In this document: one piece after another, positions 54,147 to 64,000 of the stretch
Position numbering within the stretch: the first letter of the stretch is position 1
Layout: each line of letters starts with the position of its first letter
Assembly (NCBI GenBank): GCA_034620365.1
Contig: JAQGEQ010000314.1
Location: 1-64,000, forward strand
DNA length: 64,000 bases
Reading direction: 5' to 3'
Source of the DNA: Pegea sp. RAD2-039
Taxonomy: Eukaryota > Chordata > Thaliacea > Salpida > Salpidae
Program-made: the position numbers and the translations under genes
The notes under the pieces: generated by a model
Told to the model about the DNA's origin: nothing
Seen by the model: only the letters and a program-made list of their open reading frames with translations
Databases searched by the model: none

Positions 54147-56027
54147 TCAAATCTCTTCTTCTAGTTGATCTTCAACATCTAACATTTCATATAATTTCAC
54201 CAAGACTCGTTGCATCGTCGTGAAGACGTAACCGCGTTTCGTCATCTTCACCGGTTTCGACCTGATGACGTCACACATAGTAACTAACTCAATTGATGAC
54301 GTCACTGTGAAATGTGAGCGAAAATCCTCGCCTTTCAAGAACCGAACACGTAGCAACTTATCTTCAATCGCCATGACAACCGCTAAATTGGGTCGCGCGT
54401 TTGGGTTGGGTCCTATGCGCCCTAAAGCGATAACTTCACCAATGATGACGTCATTAATGTCAACAGGCATCTTGACGTCATCCATAATAGATTTACTTTT
54501 TGCTCGAATACTTTTAGCACCACCATACCGGTAACCAAGGGTGACGATGACGTCATCACAATCTTCGTTCGCGTCATCAGCATATGAAAATTCGATTCGA
54601 TCGCGGGCTGCGCTTTTCGCGTTTCTTACGCTTCTAACGCGTGCCTTGATGACGTCATCAACAGCTTGATGACTATTTTCGACTGGCAGATCGACGTCAG
54701 TTTTTCGCTTCTTCTCGCTATGAGCGATGACGTCATCGGGTGAAATTTTTCTCTTTGTTGGTCGCTTTTTTGTTAATTTTTTGTTGCTACGTTTTCTCGG
54801 TTGCCATTCGTTGATGACGTCATCATCATCATTAAACTCATCTTCATCGAAACTGCTGACGTCACTAGCAATCATCTTGAGCGACGGAAATTGTTGCTTG
54901 TTGCCATAACAGCATACATTGTTTAATGATGACGTCACTGAAGTACAATGAACCGGTGACGTCATCGCGCGATACGCAGAAGTGCGAGATGATGACGTCA
55001 CTAAAGGAGGTGGAGGCGATGACGTCACCCCATTATTTGAGACAACAGCGAGCGCGAGTGACGTCATTGTATCTTGTGATGACGTCACACCGTTGACAGC
55101 AGGCACTGATGGCGATATAACAGCAAATGACGTCAGCTGATTTTGTGATGACGTCAGAAGTTCGTTTCGATGCTTTTCAGCCAAAACTTGAAGTTCATCA
55201 ACAGTGAGCTGATCAAAGTCTCGCGATTGTGACGTCATCACCACAGTTGGAATCGGGTAGTAGTTGTGAGTGGCTGAATGATTGATGACGTCATCAGCTA
55301 TATCGCGATCAAGAGCTTCAGAAGACCAGGGACCCGATTTGAATAATTCTTTTTTTTTATTTTGATAATTCATCTGAAGTTGTTTAATTTGACAAAGTTC
55401 ATCAGACTTCAACAACTTCAACAAACTGTTCCCATGAATGAAAGTAAAAGGATCGGCTGTAACGTCATCAGTGACGTCATCAACATCACTATCATCTTCA
55501 TTCTCATCATAAAGATCTTCACGACATTTAAACTCTTCACAGGCTGTGACTCGAAAGACACAATCGAAGTCTCGCATCCTGTGGAGGATGTATTCTGCAT
55601 CTTGATGTCCTGCTAAAGATAACTGAAGATGAAGATCTGTCAACTCTTTCCATTCCCGAAGAGTCAAATAAACGCGCGACTTCGTCTCACACAGCTGAGT
55701 ATGAAAGATCCCATATATCAAGTAGATAGCTGCAACCCGGACTTGAAGAGTATATGGGAAGAATAGAAACTTTAGGATCAGTTTGAAGGTCTCAGATGTA
55801 AAATCTCTCTTTTCACCAACTTGTCCTCTTCCCATATGGATCAGAGAGAAGCTAAGTTGTTTCCAGATCTCTGTGAAGCTATTGAACCTCAATGTCGGTT
55901 GTTTAGTGAATCTAAAAATGATATTTTCTATATCTTGAAGGGTCCCATGAGCTGGATACATTAGGCGACGGAAGCCAGGGGTTGGTGCCCCTGTTTTACG
56001 ACGCCGACGAGTTTTGGGGGCAGGCAT
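54147..56027 (-). CDS. SNAPC1: SNAPC1 (SNAP43), snRNA-activating complex subunit
   Basis: One intronless frame of 626 residues; human SNAPC1 is 368. SNAPc binds the proximal sequence element of snRNA and RNase P/7SK-type promoters. The N-terminal domain (~28-190) matches the family: FNSFTEIWKQLSFSLIHMGR, FPYTLQVRVAAIYLIYGIFH, REWKELTDLHLQLSLAGHQD, AEYILHRMRDFDCVFRVTA. A start at MPAPKTRRRRKTG adds a basic tail. The middle is low-complexity and rich in octamer-derived DDVI, VTSS and MTSS. A basic stretch KRSNKKLTKKRPTKRK looks like a nuclear localisation signal. Residues ~530-600 (EVIALGRIGPNPNARP ... LRVRFLKGEDF) look like a folded beta-rich domain that I do not recognise from other SNAPC1 proteins. 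Octamers are dense in the middle of the coding region and sparse in the N-terminal domain. Confidence 0.9.
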   Translation of the reverse strand: MPAPKTRRRRKTGAPTPGFRRLMYPAHGTLQDIENIIFRFTKQPTLRFNSFTEIWKQLSFSLIHMGRGQVGEKRDFTSETFKLILKFLFFPYTLQVRVAAIYLIYGIFHTQLCETKSRVYLTLREWKELTDLHLQLSLAGHQDAEYILHRMRDFDCVFRVTACEEFKCREDLYDENEDDSDVDDVTDDVTADPFTFIHGNSLLKLLKSDELCQIKQLQMNYQNKKKELFKSGPWSSEALDRDIADDVINHSATHNYYPIPTVVMTSQSRDFDQLTVDELQVLAEKHRNELLTSSQNQLTSFAVISPSVPAVNGVTSSQDTMTSLALAVVSNNGVTSSPPPPLVTSSSRTSAYRAMTSPVHCTSVTSSLNNVCCYGNKQQFPSLKMIASDVSSFDEDEFNDDDDVINEWQPRKRSNKKLTKKRPTKRKISPDDVIAHSEKKRKTDVDLPVENSHQAVDDVIKARVRSVRNAKSAARDRIEFSYADDANEDCDDVIVTLGYRYGGAKSIRAKSKSIMDDVKMPVDINDVIIGEVIALGRIGPNPNARPNLAVVMAIEDKLLRVRFLKGEDFRSHFTVTSSIELVTMCDVIRSKPVKMTKRGYVFTTMQRVLVKLYEMLDVEDQLEEEI

Positions 56028-58593
56028 TTTGGAAGATGTTTTAGAAGTTAGAAAATTTCAGAAAAATAAATTTATCTAAATTTAATAGATAAGCAAAAAG
56101 TTGAATTTTTAAAATAAATAATCATTTAAAAATAAATATTTATTTAATTTTTAGTATACAGTTTGAATTTTTTAATTTAATTTTAATAAATTAATTTTAT
56201 TTAACCTTTTTTTTTAATTTTAGGAATTATACAAAAAAAACAATAAAAAAGTTTGGAAAAAAATTATTTGTTTAAATATTTACTTAAATTAAAAATTTTT
56301 AGAAAATATAATAGAATAACAGAAAAATAATTCTATAAAAATTATAATAAAATCACTTAAATATAAATTTTTCTAAATTGAAAAACAGATAAAATCCAAT
56401 TTATAAAAACAATAAAATATAAAAACAATAAAATCTTATTTAATTGAATTAATTAAGCTTTTGACAGGAAGAAATTAATTTAATAAAAAAACAGATTTAT
56501 TCGTAAATTAGTAAATTCTTTTCATTCAGTCAACTAACTCTATCTACTTTTACAAAAATTATCTCAATTTTAACTTAAAAATTCGTCATTCGAATTTTGT
56601 AGGGTCAAAAAATAAAAGTTTAATTTTACAAACAAACAAAAATTTGAAGATAATTTAATATAATTCACATAAATTTAAAATGTAATTTATTTTGATTAAA
56701 TTTATAAATATAATAAATAAATATAATTTCGATAAAGTTCATAAACCTTCATTCTTTAAAACTTTTGATAAAATACTTGCTTAAATGTAAATATATAAAT
56801 TTATATAAATATAAAACTTTTTTGTTTGGAGTATTATGGTCTTTTAAAATGGTAAGAAAAGTGAAGTAGATGGAAACATTAGAATCAGAATCTTTAAGAA
56901 GGATCTATCACTGTGGTGTGCAAGCTGGTGACTAGACAAACCAATGCACAAGCATCTTTGTATAAAAAAGTTGATAAGTTTGTAACAATGATTTACAAAT
57001 TATATTTACTGTAATTAAAGCTAAAACATCTTTTAACAGCTGATTATAGTTCTATTTAAAGTCTAACACAAAACACAATTTAAGAATGTTATTTGTAGTT
57101 ATCCAGCTATTTTTGAAATCTGAATTTCTAATACTTACCACTACGATTTTCAAACTTTTTTATGTTTTTTTTTTTGCTTTTTTTAATTTATTCTTAAGTT
57201 ATGATCAAGATGAAGTGGAATAAGATACAAAATAGTAGTAACTGATGAAAACAACTTTTTATAAAAAGCTTTTTACACCACTTAAAATGTTTTTATTTTA
57301 TTGAATTTATAAAAACCTTTCCCTAAATAATGAAACCTTATTAACTGAGCGATAAAAGTAAAAGTATAAAAGCTTTTCCGTCATTTACAAGTCTTTCGTC
57401 ATTATTCAACATTAATGATACCACTTGCTAACTAGCTTGATTAATCATATTAACATAAAACTTTTTATATTCTGTTATCGATTATAATATTATTAATTAT
57501 TCTAATTGTTATATTTGCAATTTTTTTTGTTTTATTGTTAACCTGGGTAAATACAAATTAGATAATTTAATTTTAAGAATTTTGTAATAAATTCCGAATG
57601 ACGAATATTTAACTTTTAGGTCTAACAGGTCATTAAAAGAAAAGTTAAATTTGTAAAAATAATATTTGATTTCCTAAAAGTTTAATAATTGTCCAAAATT
57701 ATAAATAAAAAAGTAAAATAAGTTTTATTAATTCAATTAAATAGATTCGTTTGTAATACTTAGATATTTTGATTGTTAATTTTTCTTAATATTTTCAATA
57801 ATTTTTTATAACTTTTATATAAAGATAATTCAATTTTATATAATAATTCAATAATATTTTTTTAAACTGAAAATTAAATAAAAGTTTATTGAATTTATTA
57901 TTATTTTTTACATTAAAATAATAAACTATTTCTATATATTTTTAATTTTTTCTAATTACTTAATTGTTTTTTTTTAAATCTTATATAAATTATAAAATTT
58001 TTAATTATGAAAACACTTTATCTCAAATATATTTTATTAAAGTTATTTATTTAATTAATATTAGTTTAGATTATTATTTTTTCTTTATTTTGCTTTTATT
58101 TCAAACATATAATTGTTTATATAAGTTGATTATTCATAAATTTATAAAATCAACAAATAACAAGTTAAAATCTTTTAAACCAAGATTAATTTTTCTTCAA
58201 GTTTTTATGAATATTTTTAAAAGTTTTTTATTCTGAAGTTATAATTTTATGATTGGTTATTATTCAGGGAGCTAAGAACATGTCTTAGAAGTCATCTGCA
58301 TCTTCAGAAGATTTATAATTTGATCAGGATCAGTATTTTGATGAAAATCATATAAAAAAGACAAAAGAATTTCCGCCAATTAAAATTTTATTAAATTTTC
58401 AAAACTTAAACTTCATAACTTTTGAAGGTTCAAATCAATTTGAGGGTTTAGGGTTTAGAGATGTAGATCAATCTGCTGATTAGCCAACATCTTCTCACTT
58501 TAATCATCACCTTTTTGGGGGTCTTTTTGTGTCTCATTTCAAATTCTTTTTTAAATCTTTAAATTTTTTTCAGATTTTTGTAAATTATTGAAA
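56028..58593. other. AT-rich region between divergent SNAPC1 and UQCRC2
   Basis: 2.6 kb of A/T-rich DNA without octamers and without a supported gene. Both promoters must lie here, but no element can be picked out by eye. Confidence 0.6.
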
Positions 58594-60001
58594 ATGTTGA
58601 AACTGAATTTTATCAACAAATGCCTGAATCGAGCTCTTTCAAGTGTGACGTCACATCTACCGCGCGTTCACACCACGAATGGTGTTCGCGTTGCTACTAG
58701 TGACGTCACCACTAATGGAACTCGAATCACTCTTGTAGTGAACACAGGATCGCGAGATGATGACGTAGCAGGAACCACTCATGCGTTACAGACATGCTCT
58801 TTACTATCGACCAATCAGAACACAGCATTTCTCACGACTCAACTATTGGCTAATTATGGCGCGAGTCTCGATGTTACGATTGATCGAGAACAAATCAAAT
58901 ATGAAGTCGAATGTCACGTGTCAAATGCTCGTGACGTCATCGTGCGCACGCTGGTTCCAGCTGTTTGTGGAGCGAATTATCCTCATTGGGAAGTGAAGGA
59001 TGTTGCTGAAAAGATGAGGATTCAGAAATCTTTTATTCAATCGAATCCAACTTTTCAATTGGCTGAGAACATTCATCAGGTGATGATGACGTCATTGATG
59101 GAGATTTTTATTTTTTAATCTTTCGCCCAGGCTGCTTTCAAGGGAGGAATGGCGAATCCGATCTTGTGTCCTGATCCCTTGATTGGATCTCATTCATCTG
59201 ATCTTCTTCTTCAAAGATTTAAATGTTCTTTCAGCAACTTCTCTCTTTTAGGAGCTGGAATCACTCATCAACATCTTCAACAGATTGCCGAAGAAGCGTT
59301 TTGTGACGTCATCACAGGTTGGTAGTGTCGTCATCGTCGCCATGACGTCATCACTTTTACATACAGATGACGTCACCTCGTCACGTGATGCAGCAACTTT
59401 TGTGGGTCGTGAAATTCATACTGAAGGTCATGACGCAATTCAGCATCTCGCGATCGCGTTTCAGGGGCTTCCCCTCGCCCATGATGACGTCATCACTCTA
59501 TCGTTGCTCCAACATTGTTTGGGAACAGTTGGAAAGATCCGATATGGCAGCGAGCTTCGACGTGGCGCACTGAATGACGTCATCAACGCGAAACTTCCCG
59601 CGGAAACTTTCACCACTTCCTGTTCCAATCTCAACTATTCGGATTGCGGTCTTTTCGTCGTTCATCTTCGCGCGCTCAACATCGATCGCGTCGTTGAAGC
59701 GATGACTTCTCAGCTTGCTTGTATCGCCACTGATGGTTTGAGTGATGACGTCATCGCTGGTGGACGTCAACGACTTCTGTCAGAGTTGATGATGTCATCA
59801 GAAGATCCGCGCGCTTCTGTAGATCGTCTTGCTGCTTATGACGTCATCGGCAAGCAATTCGATTTGTGTGACGTCATCGATAAAGTTCATGCAATCTCTA
59901 GTAGTGATTTGAAGCGCGTGACGTCATCGGTTCTCGGTGGAAAGAAGGCGCTCGCTACTTTGGGTCGCGTTTCTCAAATGCCATCACTTCAAGATCTTTA
60001 A
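58594..60001 (+). CDS. UQCRC2: UQCRC2, cytochrome bc1 complex core protein 2
   Basis: Three exons (58594-59079, 59131-59317, 59367-60001), introns 51 and 49 bp, 435 residues (human 453). It is a peptidase-M16-like subunit of mitochondrial complex III on the matrix side. The N-terminus MLKLNFINKCLNRALSSV is a basic amphipathic presequence. Family features: VNTGSR near the start, GTTHALQTCSLLSTNQNTAF, NPTFQLAENIHQAAFKGGMA, GGKKALATLGRVSQMPSLQDL at the C-terminus. No HxxEH zinc motif is present, as expected for core 2. The start is the ATG at 58594. Octamer-derived DDV and DVI runs occur in exon 3. Its last ~100 bp are duplicated in inverted orientation at 6936-7036. Confidence 0.9.
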
Positions 60002-62230
60002 TTACTCCAAATAAAATCTGTGATTTAAATGTAAATTTTGAGGCCATAATTGTTTTAAGACAAAATAGTTCAAATTAAAAAATTAAAACCGAAACCCACA
60101 AACAGAAGATTTAAGAGAGTTTATATAAAGAGAAGAAATCTACGGAATTTTGTGCCGTAAATTTATGAGTAAGGAAAATAACGAAATCTCGTGACTGAGT
60201 TTTCATCAAGTTTTCTTGATCTCGAATTTTTGTGTGGGTAAAGGTGACCCCAAGTTGTTGGGTGCTACTCCCTGCTCGACGGCGGCGTGTTGCCTGCCTG
60301 CTGCTTATCAACAAATCACTTCTAGTTTCAGTTAATCAATTTCAAATATTACTTGAATACCTCAGATAATAAGTTGATTTAGCATCTTGACTTCTAAAAA
60401 CTACTCGACCAACAACACCAAGCCAATAATAACTTGTCTTACAAACAAATCTTGTGTTTGGTGGTTGAAGGTGCTGAAGACTCGCTTACTTCTAACACCT
60501 TGACTTGTAAAAACTCCTCGACCACCAACACCAAGTCAATAATGACTTGTCTTACAAACAAATCTTGTGTTTGGTGATCGAAGGTGCTGAAGGCTCACCT
60601 GCTTCTAGCACTTTGACTTGTAAAAACTCCTCGACCAGCAACACCAAGTCAATAATAACTTGTCTTACAAACAAATCTTGTGTTTGGTGGTTGAAGGTGT
60701 TGAAGACTCACTTGCTTCTAGCACTTTGACTTGTAAAAACTCCTCGACCGACAACACCAAGTCAATAATAACTTGTCTTACAAACAAATCTTGTGCTTGG
60801 TGGTTGAAGGTGCTGAAGACTCACTCGCTTCTAGCACCTTGACTTGTAAAAACTCCTCGGCCAACAACACCAAGTCAATAATAACTTGTCTTACAAACAA
60901 ATCTTGTGTTTGGTGGTTGAAGGTGCTGAAGACTCGCTTACTTCTAACACCTTGACTTGTAAAAACTCCTTTACCACCAACACCAAGTCAATAATGACTT
61001 GTCTTACAAACAAATTTTGTGTTTGGTGGTTGAAGGTGCTGAAGACTCGCTTACTTCTAGCACCTTGACTTGTAAAAACTCCTTGACCACCAACACCAAG
61101 TCAATAATAACTTGTCTTACAAACAAATCTTGTGTTTGGTGGTTGAAGGTGCTGAAGACTCGCTTGCTTCTAGCACCTTGACTTGTAAAAACTCCTCGAC
61201 CACCAACACCAAGTCAATAATAACTTTTCTTACAAACAAATCTTGTGTTTAGTGGTTGAAGGTGCTGAAGACTCGCTTACTTCTAGCACCTTGACTTGTA
61301 AAAACTCCTCGACCACCAACACCAAGTCAATAATAACTTTTCTTACAAACAAATCTTGTGTTTAGTGGTTGAAGGTGCTGAAGACTCGCTTACTTCTAGC
61401 ACCTTGACTTGTAAAAACTCCTTGACCACCAACACCAAGTCAATAATAACTTGTCTTACAAACAAGTCTTGTGTTTGGTGATTGAAGGTGCTGAAGACTC
61501 GCTTGCTTCTAGCACCTTGACTTGTAAAAACTCCTCGACCACCAACACCAAGTCAATAATGACTTGTCTTACAAACAAATCTTGTGTTTGGTGGTTGAAG
61601 GTGCTGAAGACTCACTTGCTTCTAGCACCTTGACTTGTAAAAACTCCTCGACCACCAACACCAAGTCAATAATAATTTGTCTTACAAACAAATTTTGTGT
61701 TTGGTGGTTGAAGGTGCTGAAGACTCACTTACTTCTATCACCTTGTCTTGTAAAAACTCCTCGACCACCAACACCAAGTCAATAATAACTTGTCTTATAA
61801 ACAAATCTTGTATTTGGTGGTTGAAGGTGCTGAAGACTCATTTGCTTCTAGCACCTTGACTTGTAAAAACTCCTTGACCACCAACACCAAGTCAATAATA
61901 ACTTGTCTTACAAACAAATTTTGTGTTTGGTGGTTGAAGGTGCTGAAGACTCGCTTGCTTCTAGCACATTGACTTGTAAAAACTCCTCGACCACCAACAC
62001 CAAGTCAATGAGCTTATCTTACAAACAAATCTTATGTTTGGTGGTTGAAGGTGCTGAAGACTCGCTTGCTTCTAGCACCTTGACTTGTAAAAACTTCTCG
62101 ACCAACACCAAGTCAATAATAACTTTTCTTACAAACAAATCTTGTGTTTAGTGGTTGAAGGTGCTGGGGACAAGTCTGCTTCTAGAAGACACATCAAGTT
62201 TTAGTGGTAGCTTTATGCTCCTAAAAATTT
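59905..62230 (+). repeat. Right arm of the long inverted duplication (partner 5600-7036)
   Basis: Comprises the UQCRC2 3' end, about 380 bp of unique spacer (60002-60385), the 113-bp array and a 55-bp outer flank ending in tttatgctcctaaaaa. All parts appear in the same order, inverted, at 5600-7036. The arms are 53 kb apart. Confidence 0.9.
60385..62175. repeat. 113-bp tandem array, about 16 copies
   Basis: Units run from ACTTGTCTTACAAACAAATC through a TTGAAGGTGCTGAAGACTC segment to ACCAACACCAAGTCAATAAT, period 113 bp. Copies differ by a few substitutions, one unit near 62005 has a deletion. A 60-residue frame per unit is a consequence of the period and is not regarded as a gene. Confidence 0.96.
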
Positions 62231-62689
62231 TTAAAACAAAATTTTATAGTTTTTATTTCATCAAATGAATAATTAAATTCAGAACAAAAATGATTTATTT
62301 CAAATTAAAACAAAAAGAAGGGCAAACCTAGTATTATGACTCTTTAAAATAATCCTCAAATTATTACAACTTTGTGAAACAGAATTTAACTCATAAAGTT
62401 TAAAAGTACAAAAATATAAGTACAGATTTCAAACTAAATGACGTCATCTACACTCGTGACGTCAGAGAAGTAGGAAGCTTGTAGATGGCAAATTGAAGAA
62501 AATCATAAAGTCTGTTTTAGGCGACAACGACCCATGCTCAAGACCCGTTATCGAAGAAGAAGTCCTTTAGAAGTTATAATAAAGCAAAATTAAAATAAAA
62601 GTTTCTATATTTCTTAAGCATAATTATCGATTTATAATTTGATAATAATAATAGCTGAGTGCTTAGACTGAGTTGTTAGGCCATTCTTG
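62231..62689. other. Spacer
   Basis: AT-rich with two octamers (about 62440 and 62458). No gene recognised. Confidence 0.5.
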
Positions 62690-63690
62690 GTGTAGTCCAG
62701 AAAAGTTTGTAGAATTTCTTCTTCAAAGTTAGTTTGTCTTTTCTTCTTCATTTGTCTGCGGAGTAGAGAGCGCTATTCGGAGCGATCCGCTGCAATATCT
62801 TCCCAGTTGCTGGTGTTGATGTTGAGCGATTTCATATCGCGCTTGCAAGTATCTTTAAAGCGAAGACAAGGGTAGCTGATGTTGCGTTTATCTTTTGATA
62901 GTTCCTCATACAACAGATTCCATTTTTAATCTCTAATTATCAATATAATCGTTTATTTATGACACTAATGATTTAGAAGTTCTAAAAAAGCGATCATAAT
63001 ATTTTTAACGATTTTAAATAGAATCGCCGATAATTATTCAAACTAACAGATTATTAAACGAAACTTTTTCTTCTGCATCAAGTTTACGAACAAAACACGT
63101 AACAACAAAAAGCAGAAACAAACAGGTGTTAAACAGTGTGAAAGAATTAAAAGGAAAATAATTGTGGTTATGAACAGAACCCAAGAGACGGTGTTTGCAG
63201 CCTAATATTACTACATTTAATGTTTTTATTGTTAAAATTAATGCAAGACTTCAAGATTTTCTAATAAATAAATTGTATTTCTTAAGCTGAAAATAAACAT
63301 TTACAATTATGATTAAATAAGTTTTTGTGTAATATATAAATACAATAATAAATAATTTTTGGTGTTATTGGCAATTTATCTGACAACAGACCCGAGCCAG
63401 AGAAGCGTTTCCTTGGTTACCATGTACCTTGTTGGGGTGCCTTGGGACTCTCTTGTTTGAGATTTTTTGCTGCCAAAGACAACTAATTGAAAATAAAATC
63501 CCAAAGAAGTTGGGACACATCCTTGTTTGACTACTTTTTTGATGGTGAAGAGCTTCTATCAGCTGTTGACTTAGCATTTGTGTGAAATGATTGTTAAAGA
63601 GGCTAAGTGGTCATGACTTCGAGACCAGACCTTCCCTACTGACAAAGTCAAAAGCTTTAGTAAGGGTCATGAAGGTGACCTTTTTTTTCA
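62690..63690 (-). mobile_element. Degraded non-LTR retrotransposon fragment, second copy
   Basis: On the minus strand 62690-62915 reads a LINE ORF2 C-terminus: LRFKDTCKRDMKSLNIN, then WEDIAADRSE and RSLLRRQMKKKRQTN. 63385-63690 reads RT remnants around FGILFSISCLWQQK and KVHGNQGNASLA. The two parts match 13870-14290 and are split by about 460 bp of AT-rich DNA (62920-63380) absent from the first copy. Frameshifts and stops break the reading frame. Confidence 0.75.
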
Positions 63691-63781
63691 AAGATCATAA
63701 AATCATGTCGATAGTCGAACGTTTTGAAACCGTATTGTGACTCGGATTCTTCTAAATGTAGGCAGGCAGGAAAACTAGCAC

Positions 63782-64000
63782 CCTAAACCACCTCACCACC
63801 CTAAACCACCTCAGCACACTAAACCACCTCAGCACCCAAAACCACCTCAGCACCCTAAACCACCTCAGCACCCTAAACCTCCTCAGCATCCTAAACCACC
63901 TCAGCACCCTAAACCACCTCAGCACCCTAATCCACCTCACCACCCTAAACCACCTCAGCATCCTAAACCACCTCAGCACCCTAAACCTCCTCACCATCCT
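63782..64000. repeat. 18-bp minisatellite (CCCTAAACCACCTCAGCA)n at the window edge
   Basis: About 12 units, running past the right end of the window. Each unit contains CCCTAAACC, which looks like a plant-type telomere repeat, but the 18-bp period and the CCTCAGCA part argue for an ordinary minisatellite. The minus-strand open frame is a period effect. Confidence 0.93.

Noticed and set aside
54147..56027. Bacterial or viral origin for the intronless genes
   Set aside because: SNAPC1, ANKDD1 and ARL are eukaryotic families and share the octamer imprint and base composition of neighbouring split genes.
60547..62151. Series of 60-residue frames at 113-bp spacing
   Set aside because: Each frame overlaps the next and exists only because the period is not a multiple of three; no conserved start context, and the left array shows the same effect.
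63752..63997. Minus-strand RWFRVLRWFRML repeat frame
   Set aside because: Period effect of the 18-bp array at the window edge.

Overview
The window is nuclear DNA of an animal. Fifteen protein-coding genes can be modelled; eleven are split by spliceosomal introns, many only about 48-55 bp long. The recognised families are metazoan (kazrin, CYRI, CFAP100, SNAPC1, ANKDD1, TXNDC5, CTR1, NCS-1, CIB, a PDIK1L/STK35-type kinase). Three tRNA genes are of eukaryotic type. Intergenic DNA is extremely AT-rich. I cannot name the phylum from sequence alone.

Layout: 0-1.6 kb, two minisatellites. 1.7-3.5 kb, an unrecognised minus-strand gene. 5.6-7.0 kb, a 113-bp tandem array plus a copied tail of the UQCRC2 gene. 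8.1 kb, tRNA-Cys. 9.1-11.0 kb, CYRI (-). 13.4 kb, tRNA-Ile, followed by a dead LINE fragment. 14.6-18.0 kb, a five-domain TXNDC5-like ER thioredoxin protein (-). 20.9-26.3 kb, ANKDD1, the copper transporter CTR1 and NCS-1 (all +). 26.7-29.2 kb, ANKRD42 (-). 30.9-31.8 kb, a CIB protein (+). 32.6-33.9 kb, an ERICH6/FAM194-like gene (-). 35.2 kb, tRNA-Glu. 36.0 kb, an ARF-like GTPase (+). 37.7-41.2 kb, kazrin (+). 41.6-46.8 kb, CFAP100 carrying a coding repeat of about 600 residues (-). 48.2-51.5 kb, a kinase (-). 54.1-56.0 kb, SNAPC1 (-). 58.6-60.0 kb, UQCRC2 (+). 59.9-62.2 kb, the inverted partner of the 5.6-7.0 kb block. 62.7-63.7 kb, a second LINE fragment. The window ends in an 18-bp array.

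The dominant signal is the palindrome TGACGTCA, usually seen as GATGACGTCATC. It occurs in exons, just after 5' splice sites, in UTRs, and as the core of several unrelated minisatellites. At roughly 30% GC less than one copy is expected in 64 kb by chance; by eye there are a few hundred. In coding sequence it writes recurrent peptides (DDVI, MTSS, VTSS), and it supplies start or stop codons of some genes. Minisatellites fill many introns and 3' flanks.

The genes are housekeeping, ciliary and signalling genes with no evident operon or shared pathway. CFAP100 is ciliary, ANKRD42 and ERICH6 could be, and RFX X-box-like palindromes are scattered through the window.
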